Assembly (NCBI GenBank): GCA_003260075.1
Contig: QLIY01000353.1
Coordinates: forward strand, 62,001-126,000
DNA: 64,000 bases
Reading direction: 5' to 3'
Source: Phallusia mammillata
Lineage: Eukaryota > Chordata > Ascidiacea > Phlebobranchia > Ascidiidae
Shown piece by piece: positions 49,001 to 62,411 of this stretch. The position numbers and the translations under genes were made by a program. The notes beneath the pieces were generated by a model that saw only the letters and a program-made list of their open reading frames with translations, was not told where the DNA came from and did no database searches. Every line of letters starts with the position of its first letter. The first letter of the stretch is position 1.

Positions 49001-52000
49001 CGTTATAGGCTTGTGGTGGACTCTTTGTTTTGCTGCATGGGGAACACCGGAACGTTCATACGTTGTTTGAATGTTTACTAGTCGCAGTGTGTGATCATAA
49101 CGACTGCTTACGCCCCATGCGGTTTGTGCAGTTTGTTTTCATCAACTATGCCGCACGCCCACGTACAAGTAAAAGGGCGGAAGATATTTTTAGGCTAGCA
49201 AGACCGCACGACGCCGCTGTCAGTTTTCTACCAGGCACCCGTCTTCGCGAGTTTGTTTTCGTGAATTAACAAACACAGGGGCGTTAGTGAGACGTGCAGC
49301 AAAATGTTTTTAAAAGTCTGATGTCCAACAACGTTGGCTCAATGAGCCCTATTCATAAACGGAGACAAAACACCGCGAATAAATTCCCACGAGTTGTTTT
49401 CAAGTCGATAATGAGTAATAAATCTCAAATCTGGCCACACACGATAACCTGACTGGTACAATAACAAACAAGGGTTGGGCTGGTGTGGCGAGCCCTGTCA
49501 CTCACAGTTTACATCTTTCGCGGAGAAGCTGTCACTATTCAATCGACAAGCTGAGAATTCCTACTGTTCGCGCTTCAGCACATCGGAGGCGTAAACACTC
49601 CATGTCGCGCCACCGTCCACCTTCGTCGCACACAGATCTCGCGCGGCGCCACTATTGACGTAACAATATCGTTTGTTTGATAAATAAAGGATCGATTACG
49701 GATTGCAAACACGGTAATTGATGTCAAAAACAGACAGCGATTTATGAACAACACAAATAACACGGATTGCCTGTCTCTCCGCCCTTTGCTGACGTCACAA
49801 CACAGAACAGATAAGTATTTTGTAAAAGTATTATAAGAAGCAGCATGTTGGCATCCAGACAACGATTTCTGTCACTAACTTCTCGGTAGACAATCTGGCA
49901 CGAAGCGAAACAAATGCCATAAAATGTATGGGAATTCCGTGGTCAGCTAAAACTAATCCGCATGTATTGTCGCTACTGCTAAATATGACGACATTTCCCA
50001 TCACCTGATTATGAGATTTGTAGGTGAGGGTTCCGCGAAGTACAGAATCCCAGAAAGTATAGGCGAGGCGCAGTAAATGCGAGTCATTTTACGTACAAGC
50101 TGGGTCGATTTAAGAACACACCCTGGCCTAAAAATACACCTAAGACTTTTGGATATTCAGTGACGCCCTTATGACCTTTCAATTCCATAACGGCAACACC
50201 ATATTTTTCCTCATTTTAAATTCCATGCCATTGTACTTTTAACTTTCCTTACACAACACAAAAACTGCCACAACCTTTTCAACAAAGAGCATCTACTCAC
50301 AAGTCACATGTACACAAAAGCACTTATGACACTCCATTGAATTTTACCACGGAGCCCGCAGAAAGCGCGCGTCCCATCGAGTCCTGCCGCACGATTGCCA
50401 GCAGACCACGTGCGCGTTCATTACGTTCCCCGCACCCGTCTTTTCAATCGGTTCCGTCCGTCGGTCTAATCCTGCTTGTTTAATCGCTGGAAGCCGACTC
50501 TAATCTACAAAAATTGGGTCGTCCACTCCCAAAACAAAACGGGTCGCGCGATAGCATTGCAATCAGATCGCTATTGCGATGATTTGATTATGGCACGGAA
50601 AACAACGTTTAAATCGACATTCGACGCCGCGATGGAAAAACAAACGCAGTCCGTGGCGTGCAAATTGTTTGTTGTGGTTTCTGTGAAGTGCTTCAAGCTG
50701 CAAACACACACCAGTAAAGTACTGTGTTGTCGCAATATTGTGATTTCGGCATTGATCGACAGTAGACGGCACACCGCTTAAGCACAGACAAGGACATGAT
50801 TGCTGGTTATAACCATGTTCGACAAGATGAAAGCAGCGCGCCACAGCGGATGCTAAGCACGTGACACATCACCATCAGAAACGCGTTAGTGATTTCACAT
50901 TGGAGTAAAACCACATTTAAATCTCTGCTCTTGGTAAACAAAAACCTAGATCAACCTTGTGTGGTGGAGAATGGGCCGTGCAGCAAGTTTTTTTCTGGGC
51001 AATGACAAAGTACGCGGGAATGCTGACGACCTTCAACTTGAGCGAGGTCTGCACTAACGAGCCGCTTATCGATCGTCGTTATCTTTCAGCTATCGCCGAA
51101 TGCCGCAGTGGCACGCGCAGAAACCTGTGACGTTATGGTTCGCATATAGTAATGTTGGCGTGGAGGAGAAGCTCTGTATAAATCCTGGTTCTCGGAGTAA
51201 TTAACCTGTGGTGTTATCGGAGGTCGTGCGCAAACTACCCACAATATTAGTTTTAAACGAGCGTACAAGGTACAAGAAGGGCTTGTATTTGAGCGGTACG
51301 TAAAAAATGCCGGGTTACAGAACGCTGAGATGTCCAGATAAGCCGTAACGTGGCGGAATACGATAAAATCAGACTCGCCTGATCCCATCAAACTGGACTC
51401 CACCTGAATGCAGCTCATGCATCTTATTTTTCGACACTCGGCATAGGTTAGCTTCTCAATGTGGAAAAACAGCTGTCACAGATAAGTGGGTGCCTAGTAC
51501 GTCCTGTTGCGTGTGCAAAGCCAATGCATGTTGTTTTTCTCGAGAAGTCTTGGTAGTAATCCGACATGCGCAGCGGCTATTTGGGGAACGACCGATCTGT
51601 CCAAGCGCCAAGCGCTTAAACAACGCCACTTTCTCCGGTAATGAAATTTAGATCCTTGTCGAGATGACAAACCTCGCGTATACAACGTGGTGGAGGTTGT
51701 CACGGACCACACACGGATGTGCCATTAGCATCAAAATTAGAGACTGTGTGGGATGAGAAAGCCACAGTATGGACAGGCGCCTTCCCCAGACGACGGGTTT
51801 GCCCAACAAAAGACGGCATCGAAATGGTCGCTTTTGTTATAATGTATAGTAACGGTATTTTTAACTATACAACCAGGGCAAATCCGTTCAATTCAATGCG
51901 CTATTCAAATCAATGTTGCAGAAAAAACATTTGGCGATTGTGGCGAGGGGCAGGGAACCAGCCATTTGTGGTTAAATTTGCGAAACAGTGCTTGGACGCT

Positions 52001-52251
52001 GGCATTTTAATTTGTCGGTAAAAGATTGGATGCCAAATCCGGGCGACTTTCGACGAAAAATACATGGTGCCAGTGCCTGGCGATCGTTAGTGCTTAAAGT
52101 GTGTTCGAATTACATTAACAATGCTGACACGGCGGGCTACCACGAACAACCTGGTGATTGGCAACTTGTTAACACAAGGAAAGGTGGATTAGATTACTTC
52201 GTGTATATTCAGGCTCGGTTGGCGGCAATCAAACCGACGCTTGGTATCGCT
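43083..52251. other. Gene-poor stretch, nothing recognised
   Basis: About 9 kb of CpG-rich sequence of moderate GC. No open frame carries a family motif and no run of splice-bounded exons is visible. The longest frames (for example minus 46431-46790 and plus 51719-52021) look random. CRE-like sites near 43309, 43550 and 49790 are the only sites noted. Confidence 0.4.
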
Positions 52252-52285
52252 CGCTGTTAACAAGGGGGGGGGGCGCTGTTAACAA
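52252..52285. repeat. 12-bp repeat with ten-G linker
   Basis: CGCTGTTAACAA occurs at 52252-52263 and again at 52274-52285, around ten G at 52264-52273. The duplicated flank is short, as if two contig ends overlapped by only 12 bases. Confidence 0.65.
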
Positions 52286-52638
52286 CAAAATTCGCCGGCC
52301 AACCATTGTGTTCGATGGCGCTGCAATCTGACACTAACCTATCGAGATCGGCGCTGTTGCTAGCCACCACTCGTTAACAGAGCCCAGAGCAGCTGCGTAG
52401 TATTCGCTTACCAACAGGCGATCACGCAAAGAATAGAAACCACTGTCAAAGCGTTTTCGNAACAACAAAATTCGCCGGCCAACCATTGTGTTCGATGGCG
52501 CTGCAATCTGACACTAACCTATCGAGATCGGCGCTGTTGCTAGCCACCACTCGTTAACAGAGCCCAGAGCAGCTGCGTTGTATTCGCTTACCAACAGGCG
52601 ATCACGCAAAGAATAGAAACCACTGTCAAAGCGTTTTC
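52281..52638. repeat. 178-bp direct duplication around a single N
   Basis: The stretch 52281-52458 is repeated at 52461-52638, with one N at 52460. The copies differ at one clear base (GCGTAGTATT against GCGTTGTATT). This is the only N in the window. Together with the ten-G run just upstream it marks a poorly resolved contig junction. Confidence 0.82.
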
Positions 52639-55600
52639 ACGCCATTATAAACTTCCGGCACCAAACGGGCGCCGTAAAAGCCTGGGTTGTTTCAACAGGT
52701 ACGCTGTCACAACATCTGCTCAAACAATAGCGCGTAGGTAAGCGTTCATTCACTTTTCAGGACGGCATCGTTTAAAGAATCGCAATACTTTCCCGGGCAA
52801 CCGGTGTTTTCCCGCGAAAGACTCTATTGCCTAAACCTAAACTACTCTTTTTACGTAAGCACAAGTTATACTTCTTTTAGGATGAACAAATTTCTGTTTG
52901 TTCAACTGACATAGTAAAATAAGCTTTTCTATCACTCTATTTTTCATGATCATAGTCTGAAGGATATCATTCTCCACTACATTTCTCGTCAAGAAAACTT
53001 TACACTGACCTGTTGCTTTTACACCAAGACACACACCAAGCTATACCATCAAATCCCTATTAGAGCGCTCGAACAAATCCCGAAGCAACACAGACGCACT
53101 AAGCTGAACCTGTAACCTCTCACAATACTATACTGGCTTAACGTTTTCTGGCTCGTTTCATAACAATGGAATAATAGCGGTTCGACAACTGCGACTTCGC
53201 GCGACGTGATTTGGTGGGCTGCCGGGCAATGAACGACGTGTGATCACGTGACCAGGCGAAATTGGGCCGAAGAAAGTTGGTCGCGGATGAGCGGGCCTTT
53301 GACGCGATTAGTGGGCCAAGACGCAGCGCAAACAGCCGACGCGAATTTGCGAGCAAATCGCGAAAGTTTTGATTGACTCGCGAAACAGGGATCGCGGCCA
53401 TCCATCTTTGTGAGTCGCCGCGTTGCTATCCTTCGAACGTGATGCCAACAAAGCATCGGGACTTGCACAATTCGCATTTGCCAGCTCGAGCAGGTGCTAT
53501 CGAGTGGTGGGGTGTTTATGCAAACACGTTGTGGCGTGCTCCGTCGCAAATCGACTGAAGTTTAGTCACCTAATCGCTTAGGCAAACGACAACGTGCAAG
53601 GTTTCTCGATTGATCAGGCTGTTAAATCTGCGCTAAAAGAAATATCTGTGGTGTGTCAGCGTGCATCACCGTACTGACCGATCAAACTACCACCTAACGT
53701 CAAATAGGATTTTCTGAAATGTCAAGTCACACGGCAATGGCTATGTTGATACTTATAGATAGTACTGTCTGCGCAAAAGCCACATGATAACATCAGCGCT
53801 GTAAAGAAATCATTACGACTGCGGCCACCTATCGCTTAAATCACGATTGGAATCTGTCTGGAAACAGCGTCAACCCAATTGCGTAACGCACTGACTAAAA
53901 ATTGAAGCCGTGCAAAGATTACCATCTCAGCGTTTGATGAAGTCAAATGTGAGCTGCAACAGGGCCATTGTTTGGTTTGTTTATGAGGTGACGACGAATC
54001 TGCTTCACATTTCTGTCAATGACGTGTCCGTGCCGTACCTATTTGTTACCAGTAACTTGGCCTTGAACCATGTAACAAATTGCCGACTGTTATCGTCCGG
54101 GCACGCGCGCATTCGTCAACATAAAAGTGACCCGCAGGTAAACACACGCTGCACTTTCCTGCCAGCATTCAGTGTAGAGGAAGACATCGATCTTGCTGGG
54201 TTCAACCGGCGGAAGCTCATGTGACCGACCTTAACCGGGACAAATTAAATGCCCGACGCATACGAAGCGGTCATCCGATGATCGACGACCGTACCGCATT
54301 AAGATCAAACGTAAGGCGACCCGAGAAAAATGTTCAAAATGCGGTTTGAGGGCATTGAAAAGGTTATCTATATAGATGCCTCCGATTTCTATCAGTAATG
54401 ACACGAAAAAGTGGGATCCTGCTGCAATTGAAATGCAGCTGAAATATTTATGTTTACTAACACAATTCTTTGGAAACGATCCTTAACGCTATTTTATTTG
54501 AGTATTTTTTGACACAAGAATAAGTACTGATTGAAAATCCCTAATTAGCATTCGTGTTGTGGCAACCGACAAGACATGAAACCTTCCACACCCACAGAAA
54601 ACACGTTAAGTTGATTTCCAAGGGTGTCATCACCAAATGCTCGACGACTTTTGAGGGCGGAAGAGGGAACAAGAGACAGTGCTGGAGTTGGTTTGAAGGA
54701 CATTTTGGAACACTTGTGCACATGACCAAAGTCACAGACGTTGGTCGAATTGGCCTAAGCGTTTAATGCGGTCTAATGTCACTAATGGAGTTCAATTTTC
54801 AGGTGTCACCTCAACGTTTTATCGTGAGCAAGTATTCCCGCTGTTGCGAGGCAAAATAAACATCCAGGGTCAAGGTGGTTACGTTGCTTTGATCGCAAAC
54901 TCGATTTGGACAAATTGCCCGCTTATACCCAAGCGTCCCGTAATTTCCACTCTAATTTTTGTCGGATGAAAGCGTGACATCGAGGTGCCACCGTCGCTGC
55001 TCGTCAGTCGCAATCATGCGTCAGTATAAAGAAGGTGTACAGAGCATGGATACACGTTAAGTGTCTGTGGGGGCTGCGACGCTGTTTATGTTCAACACCA
55101 TTCTATACCGGGAAACCACCACACCTCAGCATATTAGTCTAATACAGTGTTAGATGCTTTAGTGCCATTTCTGCAAGTAATATCGTTTGGAATGCAATTC
55201 AACCCATAGTAGGCGACTAAATATTTATCAACGACCTGATTTCACACATTCCTAGTTTGTTTGTATTTTCCTTGATCGGATTTCCTCTCATTCCCAATTC
55301 ACTAACGCTAACTTCGCATCTGACACATTAATTAGGAAACACAATGCCAACAGTGCAGACCTCATAAATATTTATCAAAGCCACACACGGTGAGCTAATA
55401 TATTATATCAAAGAACGGTTCGACCTTTGAAACACGCCCCCCGACTTTCATTTCCACCAGGTAAATAAAATGTTATGGCTGCCGCGACCAATTTTGACAT
55501 GTCGTCGTGAAAATGACAAGTTTGCGCGTTTAATTTGTCCCTTTGGCTCATGGTTCACACCTGCGACAACAATGGACATGAAAGCAATTGTGGCAACCTA

Positions 55601-58600
55601 TCAATTTTGCCTCATTACTCTCTATTGCCTGTCCGATTGAAACATTCCAACTTAACTAGAACTTACACAAAAAAGACTAGAGTCCAAAAAGGGAACATGA
55701 AGTCATCGCAGAACGCTGTAGCGATAACTGTCGCCTTTGCATATTATTTCAAGTTGCATTGCATCAGCAGCAAACAATGCGAGTTGTGAGCGTAGCTATG
55801 TGAGCTTTGCTGCCGCATGTGGAGGTACGTGACAGCTCATAATGCGTTACCTGCAAACCGCTCACTTTAATGCGAAAATCGTGTGGCGGCAGTATCATTT
55901 CGAGGAAGGGAATAGTTCCGCCCATTTTCCGATCACTTTCGTGGTTTTCTGGCTCGCATTGACGGTAATCCTTCAATACGCCAGTCAAATCCAAGTCGTT
56001 GCTTTGACGCATGACAGCATCATCGCATCAAGTGGCTCGTTTGAGTTCCAGTAACAGCCTCGAATGTATTATATATGCGTGGGCATTATCGCTCCACCGT
56101 AATGAACGTCTCAAGTGCTTGTTGGCACGCGACAATCTATACCTGTGCCATGAAAAATTAATTCGGATATAATTTCATTGCATGGAGTGGATTAAATTAG
56201 GCGACACTTGAGGAAAGTATAACAAGGTGGATGTATGGCGGGTGGATCGACAAATAAGTCGATGTTTTACTCACTGAGTTGATTGTGCTATAATTTTACA
56301 TAAATTTCATACGGGTTTGTGGAAGAGTTTGATGAAAAATCGTTTCGCGGAGAGAAAGGTCGTAGAACCAGCGCTTTCCCCCTTTCAATGCGGTTAAGGA
56401 AGCCAAATCCAGCGAGCTTAATGAGAATTTAATGAACGAAACGGTGGAAACAAGCGATTACATCTCAAACGTTTAGTGAAATGTTACAGATATGCTCATG
56501 TGGGGTCATCTACAGCACGCTTAAAATATTAGCGTCTCCTATGTAAGTAAATGTATACAGGCATCACATAAAGCGTGCTTTGTTCGGAACGGGACCAGGC
56601 CGGACGGGTACCCTTGTTAAGGGATTAGGTTTAACAGAAGATCGGGCAAATGAGATAATTCCTGTTCTGGCCATTCATCACAATCCAGACGCGAAAAAGG
56701 CGTCTCCAACTGCAGCACGTTATGTGATACGGTGACAACCAACCCAGGCAAGTTTAATGCTGTTAAACAGTTCGAATTTACCGGTGTTGCACGCAAGAAA
56801 ACTTTAATACGGAGTGAAGGCATGTTCATAAAGTGCGCCATTCCGATAAAACTTTAAACCGAGTATTCGGGCCCTGAACGATTGCTTTATGACATCACAA
56901 ACCACGGTGGTTATGTTTTTACCAAAAAGTGGAAGACCGTCGTTACTTTGTACCAGGACCTAGGGCAGATGTATGGCGGAAAAATCCTTTGAAGATTTTT
57001 ATATACACCCACCGAATATTGGCTCTCGATTTAAGACCTTTTATTGAAAGGGAAAATGTAAATGTTTTCAAATAAAGGGCTATAAAAACGATATTTTTAA
57101 GAGGAAATTCAATGCTTGTTTAATAACTATGCTGTGTCACAGTTAATTTTTAGTACTGAACAAATTCCAGAACCTTCTTATAAGTTACAAGTGTAAGTTT
57201 TGGCTAGGAATTGACCTCCAAAAATAACAAACAAAAATTGCGATAGATCGCGGTAGTAGGAACAGAAAATAACTGAATCCGGTTTGACGAACACAACCAA
57301 GGCATTGTAATGACCGGCAATCTTAGAATTATCGTGCTGTAAGTCGTGATTAATGGGATAAACGGCGCTTTGAAGTGACAAACCCGTCAAAGCAGCGATA
57401 AGTTTCCATTTAACCAAGCAGGAAAGATGACCGGCCGTAATCCACTAATTTTTGAAAAGTTGCGTGGTTTTAACAGGAAGACAGTCGGAAGTAAATCTGC
57501 ACATACATGAAAAAGCTCTGGGAAGTAAAAATCGACGCCCAGAGAGATATTTATGTATTGTAGCATTTCTGTTTGAAAACATTGTCTGTGTTGATTGCAC
57601 GTTGACAAAGAGAATTGCGTCAGTGGAATGATACAAAGGACTTACGACTGTACAGCAGCGCTTTCAGCATTAAAATAACCTTGACATTTACTTTGTCATA
57701 AAATGGTTGAACGTCAACTAGGTCAAGGCGCTGAAAAGTAAATGTGCAGCAGTCAGGTGATATATTATCGTTACCTTTTCGTGCGAATAAAAACCAAAGA
57801 AAACATCGGCTTTGGGCTGATCATGTCAATGAACTCTAGACGAGGCCGTTAAACGGTTGACACAAACGCGTTTGTTTTTGCAGTCTTTGCAATTCGCGAC
57901 AATTCACAACGATCAATGGTCACAATCTTTGGGCGCGTTACACAAATCGCACGAGTCGTTGTGAGAGTTGCGCCACGAAATTTACGTGGCCACGGGAAAT
58001 CGTAAAATTGGGTTAATGATTAGGTCTCGGCTATTTTGGCAGTCTGAAACCGTGGAGACGTGCTGTTTTGACAAAGTCCGACGTAAGGGATTTATTACGG
58101 CACAGGTATAAAAATCTGTGAATCTGTGACGTAAATCCAGAGGAGAGGAATTTAGGCCCAAACATCGGTTACTTTCCCCCCATTTAATTGTCGAAGATCG
58201 ATTTATGGTGAAACCGCAAATTGAATGACGTAATGAGGTGGGGTTACAAGATAGTAGGGATTATAGTCGTGATTCTTTCTATAAACGTCATGTTTTCGTA
58301 AGTACCAGTTCCGCTACCACAAATTATGATGTCACAGATTGATTTGACTTTTAGCACTTACATTATATTCAAAACCAGCCAAATCTATTCACAAAAAATG
58401 CCCAAAAGAGTGAACGATGATGTAATAGTCATGCACCTGTGGTTCTCTTGTTTGTGTAAAAATTAAGCGTTTTTTTAAACGACTTTTTGCATCGAACCCA
58501 TGCAACATGCACTTTAAGAGGTTCGGGCTGAAACCTGATGGCCACAATGCCAAACTTAAAATCTCCTTTTTATGGATGTTTTTCAATTGAACCTTTTGTG

Positions 58601-61600
58601 TTGTTGATGTAGGATTGTAGATAAACTACACTCCAAAACAACTTTTACAATATATATTAGCTGAACAAAACATCAAACAGTTTGTCGACAACTTGTATGG
58701 TGTTTTTTGGTAAAACAATTAGTAGGGTTATGATCTTTTGAATTGGCGATATTCACAGCTTGGGCATTATTTTCACACAAAAAAGTTCGGTTTCGGCCGA
58801 ATTTTCAAAACCGTTCGGGCGGAAACCGAAACATAGGCAAATCAGCATATTCGGTCGAAATTTTTCGGTAAACCGAAACTTCGGTGCAATAATAGTGTAC
58901 TAATAACAAGTTTAAAGCTTCAAATACCAGTTAACCAAGACGCTTCAACGTGGGCATAAAACCAATTATTAACCCAAGCGGCAAGTTATACGAAATGACT
59001 ATCCTACTCCCTCTGGTGGAAACTAGTAATTACGTTCTTTGCCGCTGGGTCAGCAGGCAACTGAAGATAACAGCTCGTCCCTTGAGACTTACATTGCTTG
59101 TGCTATGTCTTAATAAAGTACCCTCACACTGGTGGTGGAAGATTGTAAAAGAAAACAGGTTTCGATTAGCGATTATTCGAGTAAACTGTTGCGAAAGTTC
59201 CAAATCTTTAACTTCGAATACGCGTTGGTATTTTAACACTATATCTCATTTGAACACGATAAAAGTGTTTAGTATCCAAAACAAGTCAAATACCATAGAG
59301 GGACTGTGCAAAAAGCAATGACGAAAAAAATTCTGGCCCTTGGATTCAGTTTAATGGCGATTTATATCTATAGTACCGACGACAAAACTTTGTGACTATT
59401 GAAATTAGGTTTAAACAAGCTTATTAGGTTTTCCAGTCCGAAGATGGTATGCGACGATAATCAACACAGCATTAACTCCTATCGACAACCCCAGCAGCGA
59501 ACACAATGTCACTTGAAGCGACGGAGTTAGAGAAAGTATGAGCACCTGCGCCAACACAATCACATACATTAGTGTTGTTGTTGATGACACTTGACGCTTT
59601 CGCCAACGATGCTTGACTCAAGTGGGGCCGGGATTTGTATCTAACCTTAGGCCTTACCACTTCAGGGTTGTTTTGACAAGATTTCGAATTTTGTGAACAG
59701 TTTGTCTGGTACGGTGCAAGTCTGATCTTGTACATGCTGTTTATTTATCCCAACGCGCAAACAATTGAGCGAACACAAATGTAATACTTGTGGTATACGA
59801 CTGTATACTAAAACTCATGCCAAAACTTTGATACGGTTCAAAATTTTTACATCTCTTATATGTAGGTAAAAGTTTAATGGTACAAAAATAAACTAAAAAA
59901 AACATTTTAAATGACATTTCTTTCAATTAAATTACGCCAAGATAAAAGAGTCGTAGTATGCCACGCTGCACTTGACTATGTGCATTTCTGATCCTTTGTT
60001 CTGCTAACTGGTGTAGTACGAAGTACGACAGTCCCTAATTCGTCAATTTCCACATGATTACACCACAATAGCGATTCCCACATAAGTATGGATATCGTCA
60101 ATAAATTTAACCAAAACGTGAGATTTCCGTCGACGTGTCAGGCAGCAAACACGGGCGCCGTGAATGTTTGTCAAAGTCGAGCATAAATGTATACAACGTA
60201 TTGTCCTTGGATGATGAACCACCCGAAACATGACAAGCTTAACGATTGCCCGGATATCATGTTTGCCGGGGTTTTGTGTGTCCGACCACCCGATGAAATG
60301 CAGACGAACTTAAGTTCCGACAACCTTTGACGGGATTAAATAACAAACGTTAAGAGAAGAAGTTGAATTTGGCTTTGGTTATTTACATACCATTCTATCC
60401 TTTGTTAATTTATTGAAACTACCAAGGTGAGCAATGACGTCGCGTTCAAACGAAACCTGACGGTTGAGGAAAGACGCGAAATTGCTGTTACGGATTCTAT
60501 TATGGGAACGTCAAGCCTGTTATTTATGTCCCGGGCAGACAATAGGGCAACTAAGATTCCCACGAACAACCCACAGATATGTATCCGTGTTGTTGTGTGA
60601 CATTCACAACACACAATACGCAAATTCGACATATACTGAAGGTTTCACACTGCCTTCTAAAAATTCTGAAAAACATTACGTCATGACGTATCAAAGCACT
60701 TTTGCCAAGCAAAGAGTTTTGTATTGTTCCGACTTGTTTTTCAACTTAGCTAAAGCGGGGGTTGCGTGTTTAAAGACGTCGCCACATAATCAGCCACAGA
60801 TTTGAGTTCAAATACAGATTCTCGGAGATTTTTAACACATAAAACAGGATACACGCACACATCAAACCATTAAAGATCAGGAAAAATCTTTGCCCTTTAG
60901 ATCAAAATACAACCTGTCAGTCATACGATCACCGCGCGCTATTTATCCGACACACAATCCCTTTCCGACACATGACTGAACTTGATGATCTTAAACTGTA
61001 AGATAGAATCGAAAGACTAAGTTGCCACACACATAAACTGGCAGCGGTGGGTTTGAAATCAATCCAGACCACTTCAAGGATAAACTGACACACAATTTTG
61101 ATCTGCAACCGCCGGTGGTCGGGTAAGTTTTTACAAACGACAATTCGGAAACATTACCACTTTTTTTATTAGTGGGAAAAAAAGACAACTGGAAATATAC
61201 ACGCAAATGTGCTTTGCGTTTTCCAACTACCGTCAATCCTCAACTGACTGCCCCTTTCAACATTTCACAAAACAAGACATTACTTATGAAATAGAGTGCA
61301 GCTATTTCTAACGCCTAAATCATCAACTGATGGTTACATTACATGGTTTAACAGCAAAGGCATAGTCGTCTTTACAAATATGTCGGACAACAAACAGCTT
61401 TCATTAGTCAACATAACTGACAGAAATCGCTGCGGCCGAATCGCGATTTTTTTTGCTGTGCTGTGGTTTCGGCCCTCGGAATCCCCTTTCCGCGCTCCTT
61501 GTAATTGCAAAGCAAATTTGCTCGACTGGCCTTCGTCTTTCAAGTGAGAACAACAAAGCGACCAATAAGTGACTTATTAGGCGAGCTGAAGACACACGTG

Positions 61601-62132
61601 ATTTTTGTTCGTTCAGTTCTGCTGCGATAGAAAATAATTTGATTTGCTCGAGTCAATATCGTGCCAGTCAAAGTTTCTTTAATGTCCTATACGCAAGACT
61701 TTGCCACAGCGAATGTTTTTGTTGACATGATTGAACATGATTGAATTGCAATAGATACTTGACAGTTGACACATGCAATGTTGTGCCTATAATGCAAGTG
61801 GGTGTTGTGAGGTGGTCTCAGCATGAACGGTATTGTAGACGTTTGATTCTTTGTCATTCTGGCAGGCATCCTCGGCATAAAATACAGAAGCTTTCCGTGT
61901 ACAAGCATTGTAATTACAGATTCCCTTAAATATATTGTGCAAAATAGGTGCACTTGGTCGCCAAGATGACGTTTTTCTCAAACAAAAGTTAGGGTACATA
62001 GGCCGAAACCCAAATAAGTCTACTTTTAATGCCAGTGTTAGCTGAAGGTGGAGTATTGCTGCACTGTGTATTTAACTGGGTGGTGTATGTTAATTTCCCT
62101 GTTATTACGGCGAAGCTGCTGCGTCAAGGCAG
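52639..62132. other. Gene-poor stretch, nothing recognised apart from a possible MITE
   Basis: No coding exon or RNA gene is recognised. Open frames such as 53910-54224 (+), 54554-54766 (+), 58950-59321 (+) and 60464-60805 (+) lack motifs and clear splice contexts. A small inverted-repeat element near 58.8 kb is listed separately. Confidence 0.4.
58768..58897. mobile_element. Possible small inverted-repeat element (MITE)
   Basis: The left part has GCATTATTTTCAC followed by AAGTTCGGTTTCGGCCGAA. The right part has TTCGGTAAACCGAAACTTCG followed by GTGCAATAATAG. Read on the opposite strand, the right end approximates the left, so this is an imperfect terminal inverted repeat of roughly 40 bp around a core with further GGTTTCGG/CCGAAACC blocks. 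No transposase is present. Boundaries and family are uncertain. Confidence 0.4.
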
Positions 62133-62195
62133 CGGAGGCAAACCCCTTGTCGAACACAGCCATTGCCCAAATTGCCAAATACCATCTTCAAAGAG
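62133..62195 (+). CDS. Weak candidate internal exon
   Basis: A 63-nt stretch lies between acceptor CAAGGCAG and donor AGAG|GTAATG, in a symmetric phase (1-1). It encodes approximately EANPLSNTAIAQIAKYHLQR, a plausible amphipathic helix. No neighbouring exon or family is recognised, so this may be chance. If real, it belongs to a plus-strand gene whose other exons are not seen. Confidence 0.2.
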
Positions 62196-62234
62196 GTAAT
62201 GTGTATTTTTGTGGTTGTACAACTCCGGCAAGGA

Positions 62235-62411
62235 GCAGAATTAAATAAACGCGTTATGTATACGAAAGCAGTCGACAGCAAAAGTGATGTAGGTTTTAAA
62301 GTGCAAATCGGTAAGGGGGGGGGGGGAGTTCGCAGAATTAAATAAACGCGTTATGTATACGAGAGCAGTCGACAGCAAAAGTGATGTAGGTTTTAAAGTG
62401 CAAATCGGTAA
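62235..62411. repeat. Direct duplication with 12-G linker (probable assembly join)
   Basis: Copies at 62235-62314 and 62332-62411 flank twelve G at 62315-62326. They differ at one base (ACGAAAGC against ACGAGAGC). The first copy ends and the second continues at CAAATCGGTAA, the same arrangement as at the ten-G sites. Confidence 0.75.
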
